From Frankiales bacterium (GTDB taxonomy: Bacteria > Actinomycetota > Actinomycetes > Mycobacteriales > SCTD01), in assembly GCA_004299215.1 (NCBI GenBank), contig SCTD01000035.1, positions 1 to 9,899 on the forward strand: a DNA stretch of 9,899 nucleotides, written 5' to 3'. The position numbers were made by a program, and so were the translations under genes. This document shows, one piece after another, positions 1 through 6,048 of this stretch. The number at the start of each line of letters is the position of its first letter. The first letter of the stretch is position 1. The notes below the pieces were generated by a model. It had not been told where the DNA came from. It did not search any database and saw nothing but the letters and a program-made list of their open reading frames with translations.

Positions 1-234
1 CTCAACGACACCCGCAACGGCATCGTCGTCGAGACCTCCTCCACCCCGGGCTCGGTCACCGTCTCGCTCTACGGCGACAACGGCGGCCGGCAGGTCGTCG
101 CGCAGCACGGCCCGCGCGAGCCGCGCGGCGACGGCGGGTTCCGGATCGCCGTGACGCGCACGACGACCGGCGGCGACGGCGTGGGCGGCCGGCGCGTCTT
201 CCGCACGTCGTACGACCCCGTCCCCGAGGACTGA
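1..234 (+). CDS. VanW family protein, C-terminal fragment
   Basis: The frame is open from the window edge and ends in TGA, leaving the last 77 residues. It begins LNDTRNGIVVETSS, continues with VTVSLYGDNGGRQV and closes with FRIAVTRTT and VFRTSYDPVPED. This order (an N-D-T box, a beta strand leading into LYG, a V-T-R strand, and a final S-Y-P-P tail) is what I know from the end of VanW-like domains (PF04294). These occur in secreted or membrane-anchored actinobacterial proteins, often after YoaR-type domains. VanW was first noted in vancomycin-resistance clusters, but its biochemical role is not established and nothing here implies resistance. The start, any signal peptide and upstream domains lie outside the window. 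The next gene is on the opposite strand, so this gene ends its transcription unit here. Family call is from memory of the motif pattern. Confidence 0.7.
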   Translation, partial: LNDTRNGIVVETSSTPGSVTVSLYGDNGGRQVVAQHGPREPRGDGGFRIAVTRTTTGGDGVGGRRVFRTSYDPVPED

Positions 235-283
235 CTTCCCCACGGGGACGCGCTGCGGAAGGCTGTCGGCTCCGCCTGCCCCG

Positions 284-376
284 AGCCTGGCGCAGGTGCT
301 CCGGATCGAGCCGGAGGTGCAGCCCGCGCTGGTCCGGCTGCGACGGAGCGCGTCCGGCAGCCCCTCCGGCGGCTGA
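284..376 (+). other. short open frame with coding-like base bias, possible gene remnant
   Basis: The 144-nt gap between the VanW stop and the crcB stop contains a frame reading SLAQVLRIEPEVQPALVRLR, then ten more residues and TGA. Almost every third codon position is G or C (29 of 30), which is the pattern of real genes in this genome. It has no good start or ribosome binding site; upstream codons in the same frame have weaker bias. It could be the tail of a decayed gene or chance. The gap also holds a perfect hairpin, CTCCGG/CCGGAG at 299-316, with no T-run after it. I would not annotate a protein here without homologues. Confidence 0.2.
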
Positions 377-378
377 GC

Positions 379-738
379 TCAGCCCACCGCGCGGGCGACG
401 ACCAGGCCGACCGCGGTCAGCGCGAGTCCCACGACGACGTGCAGCGCGAGCAGCACCGCGCCGGCCCGGCGCGAGCGGGCACCGACCGCGATCACGTCCC
501 AGGCCAGCGTCGACGCGGTCGTGAACGAGCCCAGGAACCCGAGACCGGCCAGTCGGACGGTCGTCGTCGAGGGCTCCGCACCCGCCAGCACGCCGACGGC
601 GAGGCAGCCGAGGAGGTTGACCGCGAGGATCCCGAGCGGCAGGCGGCTCCGGCTCCGGCCCGAGACGGCCGCGTCGAGCAGGTAGCGGGCCGGGGCCCCC
701 ACCGCCGCGCCAAGGGCCACCGCCAGCGCGAGGCTCAC
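379..738 (-). CDS. crcB: CrcB/FluC fluoride channel subunit (degenerate Phe box)
   Basis: Small membrane protein of 119 residues with four hydrophobic segments, of the CrcB/Fluc family, which exports fluoride through dimeric channels. Family landmarks are GAAVGAPARY in the first helix, the channel Asn in LAVNLLGC, and GFLGSFTTAS before the third helix break. The start is the GTG at 738: it is the only sensible start before the first membrane helix, and it overlaps the stop of the upstream crcB in a GTGA junction, typical of translational coupling. The usual TTFSTF motif, whose two Phe side chains line the fluoride path, here reads TTASTL, so both are replaced. Arg-rich loops after helices 1 (RSRSR) and 3 (RSRR) suggest that both termini lie outside. 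Paired with its neighbour, this is best read as the second half of a heterodimeric channel. Confidence 0.92.
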   Translation of the reverse strand: MSLALAVALGAAVGAPARYLLDAAVSGRSRSRLPLGILAVNLLGCLAVGVLAGAEPSTTTVRLAGLGFLGSFTTASTLAWDVIAVGARSRRAGAVLLALHVVVGLALTAVGLVVARAVG

Positions 739-1097
739 CGCAGCACCGCCCGGGCGAGCAGTCGGCCGAGCAGCCCCGCGGCGAGCAGGGTCCCCAGGCT
801 GACGAGGACGTACGCCGCCGCGACCGCCGGGCGGCCCGCCTCGGCCAGCAGCACCGCGTCGAGGGCGAAGCCGGAGAAGGTCGTGAACGCGCCCAGCAGC
901 CCGGTCGCCAGGGCGAGGCGGACCGACGGGGTGCGGACCAGCGGGAGCAGCAGGCAGAGGACGAAGGCGCCGGTGGCGTTGACGAGCACGGTCGACCACG
1001 CCCAGCGGCCGGGGTCGTGCGGCGCGACCTCGCCGATCCCGACCCGGGCGAGCGCGCCGATGACGCCGCCGAGCGCGACGAGCAGGACGGGAGGCAC
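735..1097 (-). CDS. crcB: CrcB/FluC fluoride channel subunit (canonical Phe box)
   Basis: 120-residue four-helix membrane protein of the CrcB/Fluc fluoride channel family. Visible motifs are LGGVIGALARVG in helix 1, the conserved Asn in VLVNATGAF, and GLLGAFTTFSGF, which keeps both Phe residues of the pore. The start is taken as the GTG at 1097, eight nucleotides after the stop of the dehydrogenase gene; no strong Shine-Dalgarno is seen, so coupling to the upstream gene is likely. Its TGA overlaps the GTG of the next crcB by four bases. Positive residues concentrate in the loop between helices 2 and 3 (R56, R60) and at the C terminus (R112, R116, R120), suggesting that both termini face the cytoplasm, opposite to the partner. 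No fluoride riboswitch is visible upstream. Confidence 0.93.
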   Translation of the reverse strand: MPPVLLVALGGVIGALARVGIGEVAPHDPGRWAWSTVLVNATGAFVLCLLLPLVRTPSVRLALATGLLGAFTTFSGFALDAVLLAEAGRPAVAAAYVLVSLGTLLAAGLLGRLLARAVLR

Positions 1098-1105
1098 CGC
1101 GGCGG

Positions 1106-1897
1106 TCAGCGGCGCGGCGTTCCGGTGAGCACGAGCTGCGCCACCCGGCGCGGCAGCCAGTCGAAGACGAGCACAGGGGTCATCCGCCGCGGGGGCACGA
1201 CGTGCTCGCGGTCGGCCTCGACGCCGTCGAGCACCTGCTGCGCGACCTCCTGGGGGGTCATCAGCCGGGTCAGCCGGAGCTTCAGGAAGCGGTCCATCAC
1301 GGCGCCGGCCAGCCCGTCGGCCTCGATGTCGTCGTACATCTCGGTCCGCACCGGACCAGGCTCGACCAGCGTCGTCCGCACCCCGGTGCCCTGCAGCTCC
1401 AGCCGCACGCCTGCGTGGAAGTGGGACAGCCCGGCCTTGCTGCTCGCGTAGGGCGTCATGCCCGCGCCGATCACGGTCGAGAAGCCGGACGAGACGGTGA
1501 CCAGGTGGCCGCGCCGGCGAGCGACCATGCCCGGCAGCGCCTGCCGGACCAGCTCGGCCGGGGCCAGCAGGTTGACCTCGTAGAGCCGGCGCATCGCCTC
1601 GGCGGTCACGTCGAGCATCCCGTCGACGCCGTCCACCCCGGCGCAGTTGACGAGCACGTCGACCGGCCGCCCGGCGTCCTGCTCGGCGCGGGCCAGCAGG
1701 TCGGCCCGCTCCCCGGGATCGGCCAGGTCGCACGGCAGCTCGCGTGCCTCGAGCGCCTTCGCGCGGAGGGTCAGCGCGTCCGAGGGGCGGGCGACCAGGG
1801 TCAGGTCGGCGCCGCGCGCCGTGGCGCCCTCGGCGATGCAGGAGCCGATCCCGCGGGACGCGCCGGTGACGAGGACATGGACACCGGAGAGCTTCAT
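1106..1897 (-). CDS. SDR family NAD(P)-dependent oxidoreductase
   Basis: 263-residue classical short-chain dehydrogenase/reductase, a soluble Rossmann-fold enzyme interconverting alcohols and ketones. It shows the cofactor loop TGASRGIG (about 12-18), CDLAD for the adenine ring pocket, NCAG (84-87, usually NNAG), the catalytic Ser of VTVSSGFS (136-137) and YASSK (Tyr150, Lys154), then EPGPVRTEM. The C-terminal part (MTPQEVAQQVLDGVEADREHVVPP, shown by LMTPQEVAQ and REHVVPP) matches the subgroup with a proline-rich lid before a final amphipathic stretch. The substrate cannot be read from the sequence. I chose the ATG at 1897, just ahead of the first strand; a GTG six codons earlier (1915) is possible. 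The gene lies 40 nt after the ATPase-domain gene and 8 nt before the first crcB, so it is probably part of the same minus-strand operon. Confidence 0.9.
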   Translation of the reverse strand: MKLSGVHVLVTGASRGIGSCIAEGATARGADLTLVARPSDALTLRAKALEARELPCDLADPGERADLLARAEQDAGRPVDVLVNCAGVDGVDGMLDVTAEAMRRLYEVNLLAPAELVRQALPGMVARRRGHLVTVSSGFSTVIGAGMTPYASSKAGLSHFHAGVRLELQGTGVRTTLVEPGPVRTEMYDDIEADGLAGAVMDRFLKLRLTRLMTPQEVAQQVLDGVEADREHVVPPRRMTPVLVFDWLPRRVAQLVLTGTPRR

Positions 1898-1937
1898 GGC
1901 GGAAGGATGCCCCACCGGGCGAGGGGGATGCGCCGGG

Positions 1938-2813
1938 CTAGCTCTGCAGCTGGGCGAGCAGCCGCCGGAGGTAGGACTGACGGGCCTCGGAGAGCTCGGA
2001 CAGCGCCGGCGTCGTGAGCAGCTGACCGGCGCGGCTGAGCCGGTCAGCCTCGTCCACGGCGTGCGAGAAGTCGCGGACCAGCTCGGCGTCGTCGCGCTGG
2101 ATCGTCAGCGTCAGGTCGACCAGCGGCCGGCCCGCCGAGACGGCGACCGCCAGCTGGTGCTTGAGGTCCGCGCGGACCGCGTCCATGCCCGCCGCGGCCT
2201 GCAGCACCGAGCGAGCGACCCGGGCGATGTCGTCCGGGACGTCGTCGCCGAGCGTGGACAGCTCGCGCAGCAGCCCCTCGACGTGGGCCTCCGCGCGGGC
2301 GACGAGGGCGGTGTCGAGGTCGGTCAGGACGACCCGCACCTGCTCGAGGGCGGGGTCCCCGGCCAGGTCGTCGCCCCAGGCGGCGAGCAGGGCGTCGACG
2401 TCGGCCTCGACCTCCTGCGGACCGTTCTGGAGGATCTCGAACCACACCTGCTTGCCGTGCGACTCCGGCTCGACGCCCCACCGGTCGGAGGCGGCGCTGA
2501 TGAGCATCAGCCCGCGGCCGGTGACCGCGGTGGGGTCGAGCATGCTGAACGACGGGCTGAGCGGGCTGCCGTCGTGCACCTCGACCCGCAGGCAGTCGTG
2601 GGTGACGAACAGCCGGACGGTGATCGGCTCACGGCCGTGCAGCACGGCGTTGGTGACCAGCTCGGACACCGCCAGCTCGCCGTCGTCCAGCCGCGCGGCG
2701 AAGGGGGTGCCGCGGAGCAGCGCGCGCAGGGCGGCGCGCGCCTGGGGTGCGGCGCCCGGGACGGCGCGCAGCGCGAGCTCGCGCTCGGCGACGACGTCCG
2801 TCCGGTCGATCAC
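1938..2813 (-). CDS. ATP-binding protein with anti-sigma-factor (RsbW/SpoIIAB-type) HATPase domain and helical C-terminal region
   Basis: 291-residue soluble protein. Residues about 10-127 form a GHKL-type ATPase domain of the HATPase_c_2/RsbW kind: N-box ELVTNAVLHG (51-60), G1 box HDGSP (80-84), G2 box GRGLMLI (99-105) and the terminal strand GKQVWFEI (120-127). Such domains bind sigma factors or phosphorylate STAS anti-sigma antagonists, or act as light histidine-kinase-like modules. No STAS, PAS or phosphatase domain is present. The remaining 160 residues are rich in Ala, Leu, Asp, Glu and Arg and look entirely helical, perhaps a four-helix bundle, which I do not recognise. The start is the GTG at 2813 because GGAG lies five bases before it; an earlier in-frame start at 2870 lacks such a site. 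No partner sigma factor or STAS gene is adjacent, so the target is unknown. Confidence 0.82.
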   Translation of the reverse strand: MIDRTDVVAERELALRAVPGAAPQARAALRALLRGTPFAARLDDGELAVSELVTNAVLHGREPITVRLFVTHDCLRVEVHDGSPLSPSFSMLDPTAVTGRGLMLISAASDRWGVEPESHGKQVWFEILQNGPQEVEADVDALLAAWGDDLAGDPALEQVRVVLTDLDTALVARAEAHVEGLLRELSTLGDDVPDDIARVARSVLQAAAGMDAVRADLKHQLAVAVSAGRPLVDLTLTIQRDDAELVRDFSHAVDEADRLSRAGQLLTTPALSELSEARQSYLRRLLAQLQS

Positions 2814-2922
2814 AGCCACTCCATCCCGATATCCGGTCGTACAGGGTGCCACGTGCACGGCGTGCGGCACGCAGGCCCCCGCAGGTCCGTGTACCCAGTC
2901 GTGCGCGGATCATTCGTCTCGA

Positions 2923-3597
2923 TCAGGTGGTCGCTGTGCCGGCCATCTCCCAGACGAGCACCTCGGCCGGCTCGCGGGCGACCAGCAGGAGCGGTCCCTC
3001 CGCCGTGCTGCGCAGCGCGTCGCCCGCGCCCAGCAGGAGGCCGGCGGCCTCGACCCGGCCCCGCCCGACGAAGACGTGCTCGAGGCGGGCGCCGCTGGTG
3101 CGCACGCTGCTGCCGCTGCTCAGCCGCCCCACCCGCAGCGCCGCTCCGCCCGCGGCCAGCCCGAGCCCGCCCGGGCCGGCCACGGTGACCAGCCGGTCGG
3201 CGAGCGCCGCGTCCGGGAGCACCAGCGCCTCGTCGGCCGGCCGCAGACCCCGCTCGTCGGGCAGCAGCCACGCCTGGACGAACCGCGTGGGCGCGTCGCC
3301 CGCCCGCTCGGCGTGCCGCGCGCCGGAGCCGGCCCGCAGTCGCTGGGCGGAGCCGGGACCGAGCTCCCGGCGACCACCCGGTCCGTCGTGGACGAGCACG
3401 CCGTCCAGCACCCAGCTCACCACCTCGAGGTCCCGGTGGAGGTGGTCGTCGAAGCCCGCGCCGGGGGCGAGGACGTGCTCGTCGTGCAGCAGCAGCGGAC
3501 CGTAGGACGTGTTCTCCGGGGCGTAGTGCCTGCCGAAGGAGAAGGCGTGCCAGGTGGTGCCGCCCGGCAGGTCGCTCCGGAAGCGCTCCCGGTGCAC
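2923..3597 (-). CDS. Pirin family protein
   Basis: About 224 residues of a bicupin of the pirin family. The N-terminal cupin carries WHAFSFGRHY, then the metal site HLHRDLEVV (His52, His54 from this start) and GARHAERA (His95, Glu97), the same His-x-His and His-x-Glu set that binds iron in human pirin. The C-terminal half is a more degenerate cupin ending VLVWEMAG. Bacterial pirins have been reported as quercetinases or as stress and redox-linked regulators; which applies cannot be seen. Three GTG starts are in frame (3636, 3609, 3597). I used 3597 because GGGG sits six bases before it, while the others lack a well-spaced site; the longer forms remain possible. The gene diverges from fadE5 across a shared regulatory region and is followed after 109 nt by the ATPase-domain gene. 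Confidence 0.88.
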   Translation of the reverse strand: MHRERFRSDLPGGTTWHAFSFGRHYAPENTSYGPLLLHDEHVLAPGAGFDDHLHRDLEVVSWVLDGVLVHDGPGGRRELGPGSAQRLRAGSGARHAERAGDAPTRFVQAWLLPDERGLRPADEALVLPDAALADRLVTVAGPGGLGLAAGGAALRVGRLSSGSSVRTSGARLEHVFVGRGRVEAAGLLLGAGDALRSTAEGPLLLVAREPAEVLVWEMAGTATT

Positions 3598-3656
3598 GGT
3601 CCGCCCCACCCCTGCAGTGTGCTCGCCGCGCGCCACCCGAGCGGGGGCTTGCCTGA

Positions 3657-3697
3657 GTTACTCGTGGGTAGCATCCTGGGACCTACCCACCGGTAAC
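3657..3697. promoter_or_regulatory. large inverted repeat, probable double operator between pirin gene and fadE5
   Basis: Left arm GTTACTCGTGGGTAG (3657-3671) and right arm CTACCCACCGGTAAC (3683-3697) are inverted copies matching at 13 of 15 positions, separated by 11 bases. Each arm is itself a quasi-palindrome of the form TAC-N6-GTA, as in TetR-type operators, so this may be two dimer sites about 26 bp apart. It lies 45 bases upstream of the fadE5 ATG and within the divergent promoter region, so a repressor bound here could block both directions. The regulator is not encoded in the window; an acyl-CoA-responsive TetR-family protein is the natural guess, given the downstream gene. A TTGCCT at 3649 could be a -35 element, but no convincing -10 is paired with it. 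Confidence 0.6.
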
Positions 3698-3742
3698 CCG
3701 GCGGGACAGCCCTGCCCCGACCGCCTCCGAGGAGCCCCCGAC

Positions 3743-5593
3743 ATGGGTCACTACAAGAGCAACCTGCGCGACATCGAGTTCAACCTCTTCGAGGTCTTCG
3801 GCGCCGACCAGGCCCTCGGCCAGGGACCCTTCGAGGGGCTGGACACCGGCACCGCGCGGGACGTGCTCAAGGAGGTCGAGCGGCTCGCGACGGCCGACCT
3901 GGCGGAGAGCTTCATCGACAGCGACCGCAACCCGCCGGTCTTCGACAAGGACACCGGCACCGTCGAGATGCCGAAGAGCTTCCTCAAGAGCTGGCAGGCC
4001 TACGTCGACGGCGGCTGGGACGCCTTCTCGATCGAGGCCGATCTCGGCGGCATGGGTGCGACCCCGTCGCTCGTGTGGGCGGTCTCGGAGATGGTGCTCG
4101 GCGCCAACCCGGCGATCTACATGTTCGGCGCAGGGCCGGCCTTCGCGCAGATCCTGCACCGCAACGGCACGCCCGAGCAGAAGCGCTTCGCCGAGCTGGC
4201 GATCGAGCGGCACTGGGGCGCGACCATGGTGCTCACCGAGCCGGACGCCGGCTCAGACGTGGGTGCCGGCCGCGCCCGCGCGCTCAAGCAGGACGACGGC
4301 ACCTGGCACATCGAGGGCGTCAAGCGCTTCATCACCTCGGCCGAGTGGGACTGGCCGGAGAACATCTTCCACCTCGTCCTCGCCCGCCCCGAGGGCGTCG
4401 AGGGAGCCGGCGGCCCGGGCACCAAGGGCCTGTCGCTGTTCCTCGTCCCCAAGTTCCTCGTCGACCTCGAGACCGGCCAGCTCGGCGAGCGCAACGGCGC
4501 CTACGTCACCGGCGTCGAGAAGAAGATGGGCCTGAAGGTCTCGACCACCTGCGAGCTGACCTTCGGCGAGAAGCACCCTGCCATCGGCTACCTCGTCGGC
4601 GACGTCCACGACGGCATCGCGCAGATGTTCCAGGTCATCGAGTACGCCCGGATGATGGTCGGCACCAAGGCCATCTCGACCCTCTCCACCGGCTACCTGA
4701 ACTCGCTGGAGTACGCCAAGCTCCGCGTGCAGGGCGCGGACATGACGAAGATGACCGACAAGGCCGCGCCCCGCGTGACCATCACGCACCACCCCGACGT
4801 CCGCCTGATGCTCATGCGCCAGAAGGCCTGGGCCGAGGGACTGCGCGCGCTGGTGTTCTACACCGCCAGCCAGCAGGACCGGATCGAGCTGACGTCCCAC
4901 GAGGGCGCGGTCGACGACATGGCCGTACGCCTCAACGACCTGCTGCTCCCCATCGTCAAGGGCTACGGCTCGGAGAAGGCGTACGAGCTGCTCGCCACGT
5001 CGCTGCAGATCTTCGGCGGCTCGGGCTTCACGCAGGACTACCCGATCGAGCAGTACATCCGCGACGCCAAGATCGACACCCTCTACGAGGGCACCACGTC
5101 GATCCAGGGCATGGACTTCTTCTTCCGCAAGATCGTCCGCGACCAGGGAGCCGCGCTGACCAAGCTCCTCGGCGACATCCAGGAGTTCAGCAAGGCCGAC
5201 ACCGGCGACTCGCTCACGAAGGAGCGCGAGCTGCTGGCGCAGGCGCTCGAGGACGTCCAGGGCATGAACGGCCACATGGTCAACGACCTCATGTCGGCCG
5301 CCCAGGAGGGCAGCCGGGACGCCAACCAGAACATCTACAAGGTCGGCCTGAACACCACCCGGCTGCTGATGGCCTGCGGCGACCTCGTCGTCGGCTGGCT
5401 GCTGCTGCGCCAGGCGGCGGTCGCACTCGAGAAGCTGCCGACCGCGTCGGACCGCGACACGCCGTTCTACGAGGGCAAGGTCGCCGCGGCCCGCTGGTTC
5501 GCTGCCGCGGTCTTCCCGGAGCTGACCGCCAAGCGCGCGATCACGGAGGCGACCGACCTGTCGCTGATGGAGGTCCCGGAGGCCGCGTTCTAG
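3743..5593 (+). CDS. fadE5: Acyl-CoA dehydrogenase, FadE5-like
   Basis: 616-residue FAD-dependent acyl-CoA dehydrogenase catalysing the first step of fatty-acid beta-oxidation (acyl-CoA to trans-2-enoyl-CoA) in the cytoplasm. From its first residues, MGHYKSNLRDIEFNLFEV, to its last, VPEAAF, it follows mycobacterial FadE5 as I remember it, with similar length (about 611 there). Seen are the N-terminal helical domain; MVLTEPDAGSDVG (162-174) for FAD and substrate; the GTKGLSLFLVPKF strand region; THHPDVR (348-354); GGSGF (425-429); and DTLYEGTTSIQ with Glu449 in the position of the catalytic base. The extra C-terminal 150 residues are the long-form ACAD_C-type extension. FadE5 enzymes accept a broad range of chain lengths. 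The ATG at 3743 has GAGGAG eight bases upstream. The gene stands alone on its strand behind the operator-like repeat; no electron-transfer flavoprotein is adjacent. Confidence 0.96.
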   Translation: MGHYKSNLRDIEFNLFEVFGADQALGQGPFEGLDTGTARDVLKEVERLATADLAESFIDSDRNPPVFDKDTGTVEMPKSFLKSWQAYVDGGWDAFSIEADLGGMGATPSLVWAVSEMVLGANPAIYMFGAGPAFAQILHRNGTPEQKRFAELAIERHWGATMVLTEPDAGSDVGAGRARALKQDDGTWHIEGVKRFITSAEWDWPENIFHLVLARPEGVEGAGGPGTKGLSLFLVPKFLVDLETGQLGERNGAYVTGVEKKMGLKVSTTCELTFGEKHPAIGYLVGDVHDGIAQMFQVIEYARMMVGTKAISTLSTGYLNSLEYAKLRVQGADMTKMTDKAAPRVTITHHPDVRLMLMRQKAWAEGLRALVFYTASQQDRIELTSHEGAVDDMAVRLNDLLLPIVKGYGSEKAYELLATSLQIFGGSGFTQDYPIEQYIRDAKIDTLYEGTTSIQGMDFFFRKIVRDQGAALTKLLGDIQEFSKADTGDSLTKERELLAQALEDVQGMNGHMVNDLMSAAQEGSRDANQNIYKVGLNTTRLLMACGDLVVGWLLLRQAAVALEKLPTASDRDTPFYEGKVAAARWFAAAVFPELTAKRAITEATDLSLMEVPEAAF

Positions 5594-5606
5594 GCCCTGA
5601 CTCGGC

Positions 5607-5693
5607 TGATCGACGCCGGGCGTGCTCGGTTCTGGACCCTCAGGAACCGGTGGACGTCCGGCGTTGATCACGTGTGGGAGACAGATCACCCGG
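5607..5693. repeat. palindromic intergenic element with CCGGCGTTGATC arms (copy 1)
   Basis: Fourteen bases after the fadE5 stop, TGATCGACGCCGG (5607-5619) is mirrored by CCGGCGTTGATCA (5658-5670), 12 of 13 matching. A second stem lies inside: CGGTTC (5627-5632) with GAACCG (5644-5649). A further GATCACCCGG follows at 5684-5693. The same arm sequence and the same GATCACCCGG 10-mer recur in the element at 9632-9734, so this looks like a dispersed repeat family. It could end fadE5 transcripts as a hairpin without a U-run. The rest of the 188-nt gap up to 5781 holds another AGATCACC at 5725-5732 and presumably the promoter for the DUF6458 gene. Confidence 0.6.
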
Positions 5694-5781
5694 ACGGACG
5701 TGTGTCTGAGCCGTCACCGGGGGTAGATCACCGTCAGCGCGGCGCACACCCCGTAGCCGCTTCAAGCACTGAGGAGTTCCC

Positions 5782-5994
5782 ATGGGCATCGGCGTCAGCG
5801 TTTTCCTGCTCGCCATCGGCGCGATCCTCACCTTCGCGGTCGAGGTCGAGGCCAGCGGCTTCAACATCAACACGGTCGGCGTGATCCTCATGATCGCCGG
5901 CGCCATCGGCCTGCTGCTCACCATGCTGGTCTTCGGCCGTCGCGACACCGTCGGCGCCGACACCGTCGTCACGCGCGAGCGCGACGTCATCTAG
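5782..5994 (+). CDS. DUF6458 family small membrane protein
   Basis: 70-residue protein with two transmembrane helices, about residues 4-21 (GVSVFLLAIGAILTFAVE) and 32-51 (VGVILMIAGAIGLLLTMLVF), joined by a short hydrophilic turn containing SGFNINTVG, and a charged tail starting FGRRD and ending RERDVI. The GIG start, the first-helix GAIL-FAV pattern and the VG-ILM-AG-IGL second helix are the signature of the actinobacterial DUF6458 family. Its function is unknown. The ATG is well supported by GAGGAG five bases upstream. It is the last gene before a strong terminator, and with its own 188-nt upstream region it is probably transcribed separately from fadE5. Confidence 0.9.
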   Translation: MGIGVSVFLLAIGAILTFAVEVEASGFNINTVGVILMIAGAIGLLLTMLVFGRRDTVGADTVVTRERDVI

Positions 5995-6012
5995 CAGCCC
6001 TACCCCTACGAC

Positions 6013-6038
6013 AGGCCCGTCCCTCCGGGGGCGGGCCT
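6013..6038 (+). terminator. Rho-independent terminator after the DUF6458 gene
   Basis: AGGCCCGTCCC (6013-6023) pairs with GGGGCGGGCCT (6028-6038) over 11 base pairs, including one G-T wobble, closing a TCCG tetraloop. It is followed by TTC on the plus strand and begins 18 bases after the DUF6458 stop. The U-tract is short, which is usual in high-GC Gram-positives. It sits between two convergent genes, so it may also stop transcripts of the NHL gene coming from the other side. Confidence 0.8.
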
Positions 6039-6048
6039 TCGTCGTGCC

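Noticed and set aside
299..316. CTCCGG/CCGGAG hairpin as terminator of the VanW gene
   Set aside because: Six-base stem without a T-run, 65 bases after the stop; common by chance in GC-rich DNA.
1898..1937. Fluoride riboswitch upstream of the crcB genes
   Set aside because: The gaps before the SDR and crcB genes (40 and 8 nt) are too short for the crcB-motif aptamer, and its conserved elements are not seen upstream of the cluster.
2814..2922. Sigma-B-type promoter (GGGTAC near 2890) ahead of the ATPase-domain gene
   Set aside because: A GGGTA-like -10 is present on the minus strand, but no GTTT element lies at the required distance.
1647..3188. Long plus-strand open frame opposite the SDR and ATPase-domain genes
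   Set aside because: Arg/Ser/Pro-rich translation without domain motifs, antisense to genes with clear catalytic motifs; long antisense frames are expected at this GC content.
4253..5689. Long minus-strand open frame across fadE5
   Set aside because: Shadow of the well-supported fadE5 gene; the translation is low-complexity and shows no family motifs.
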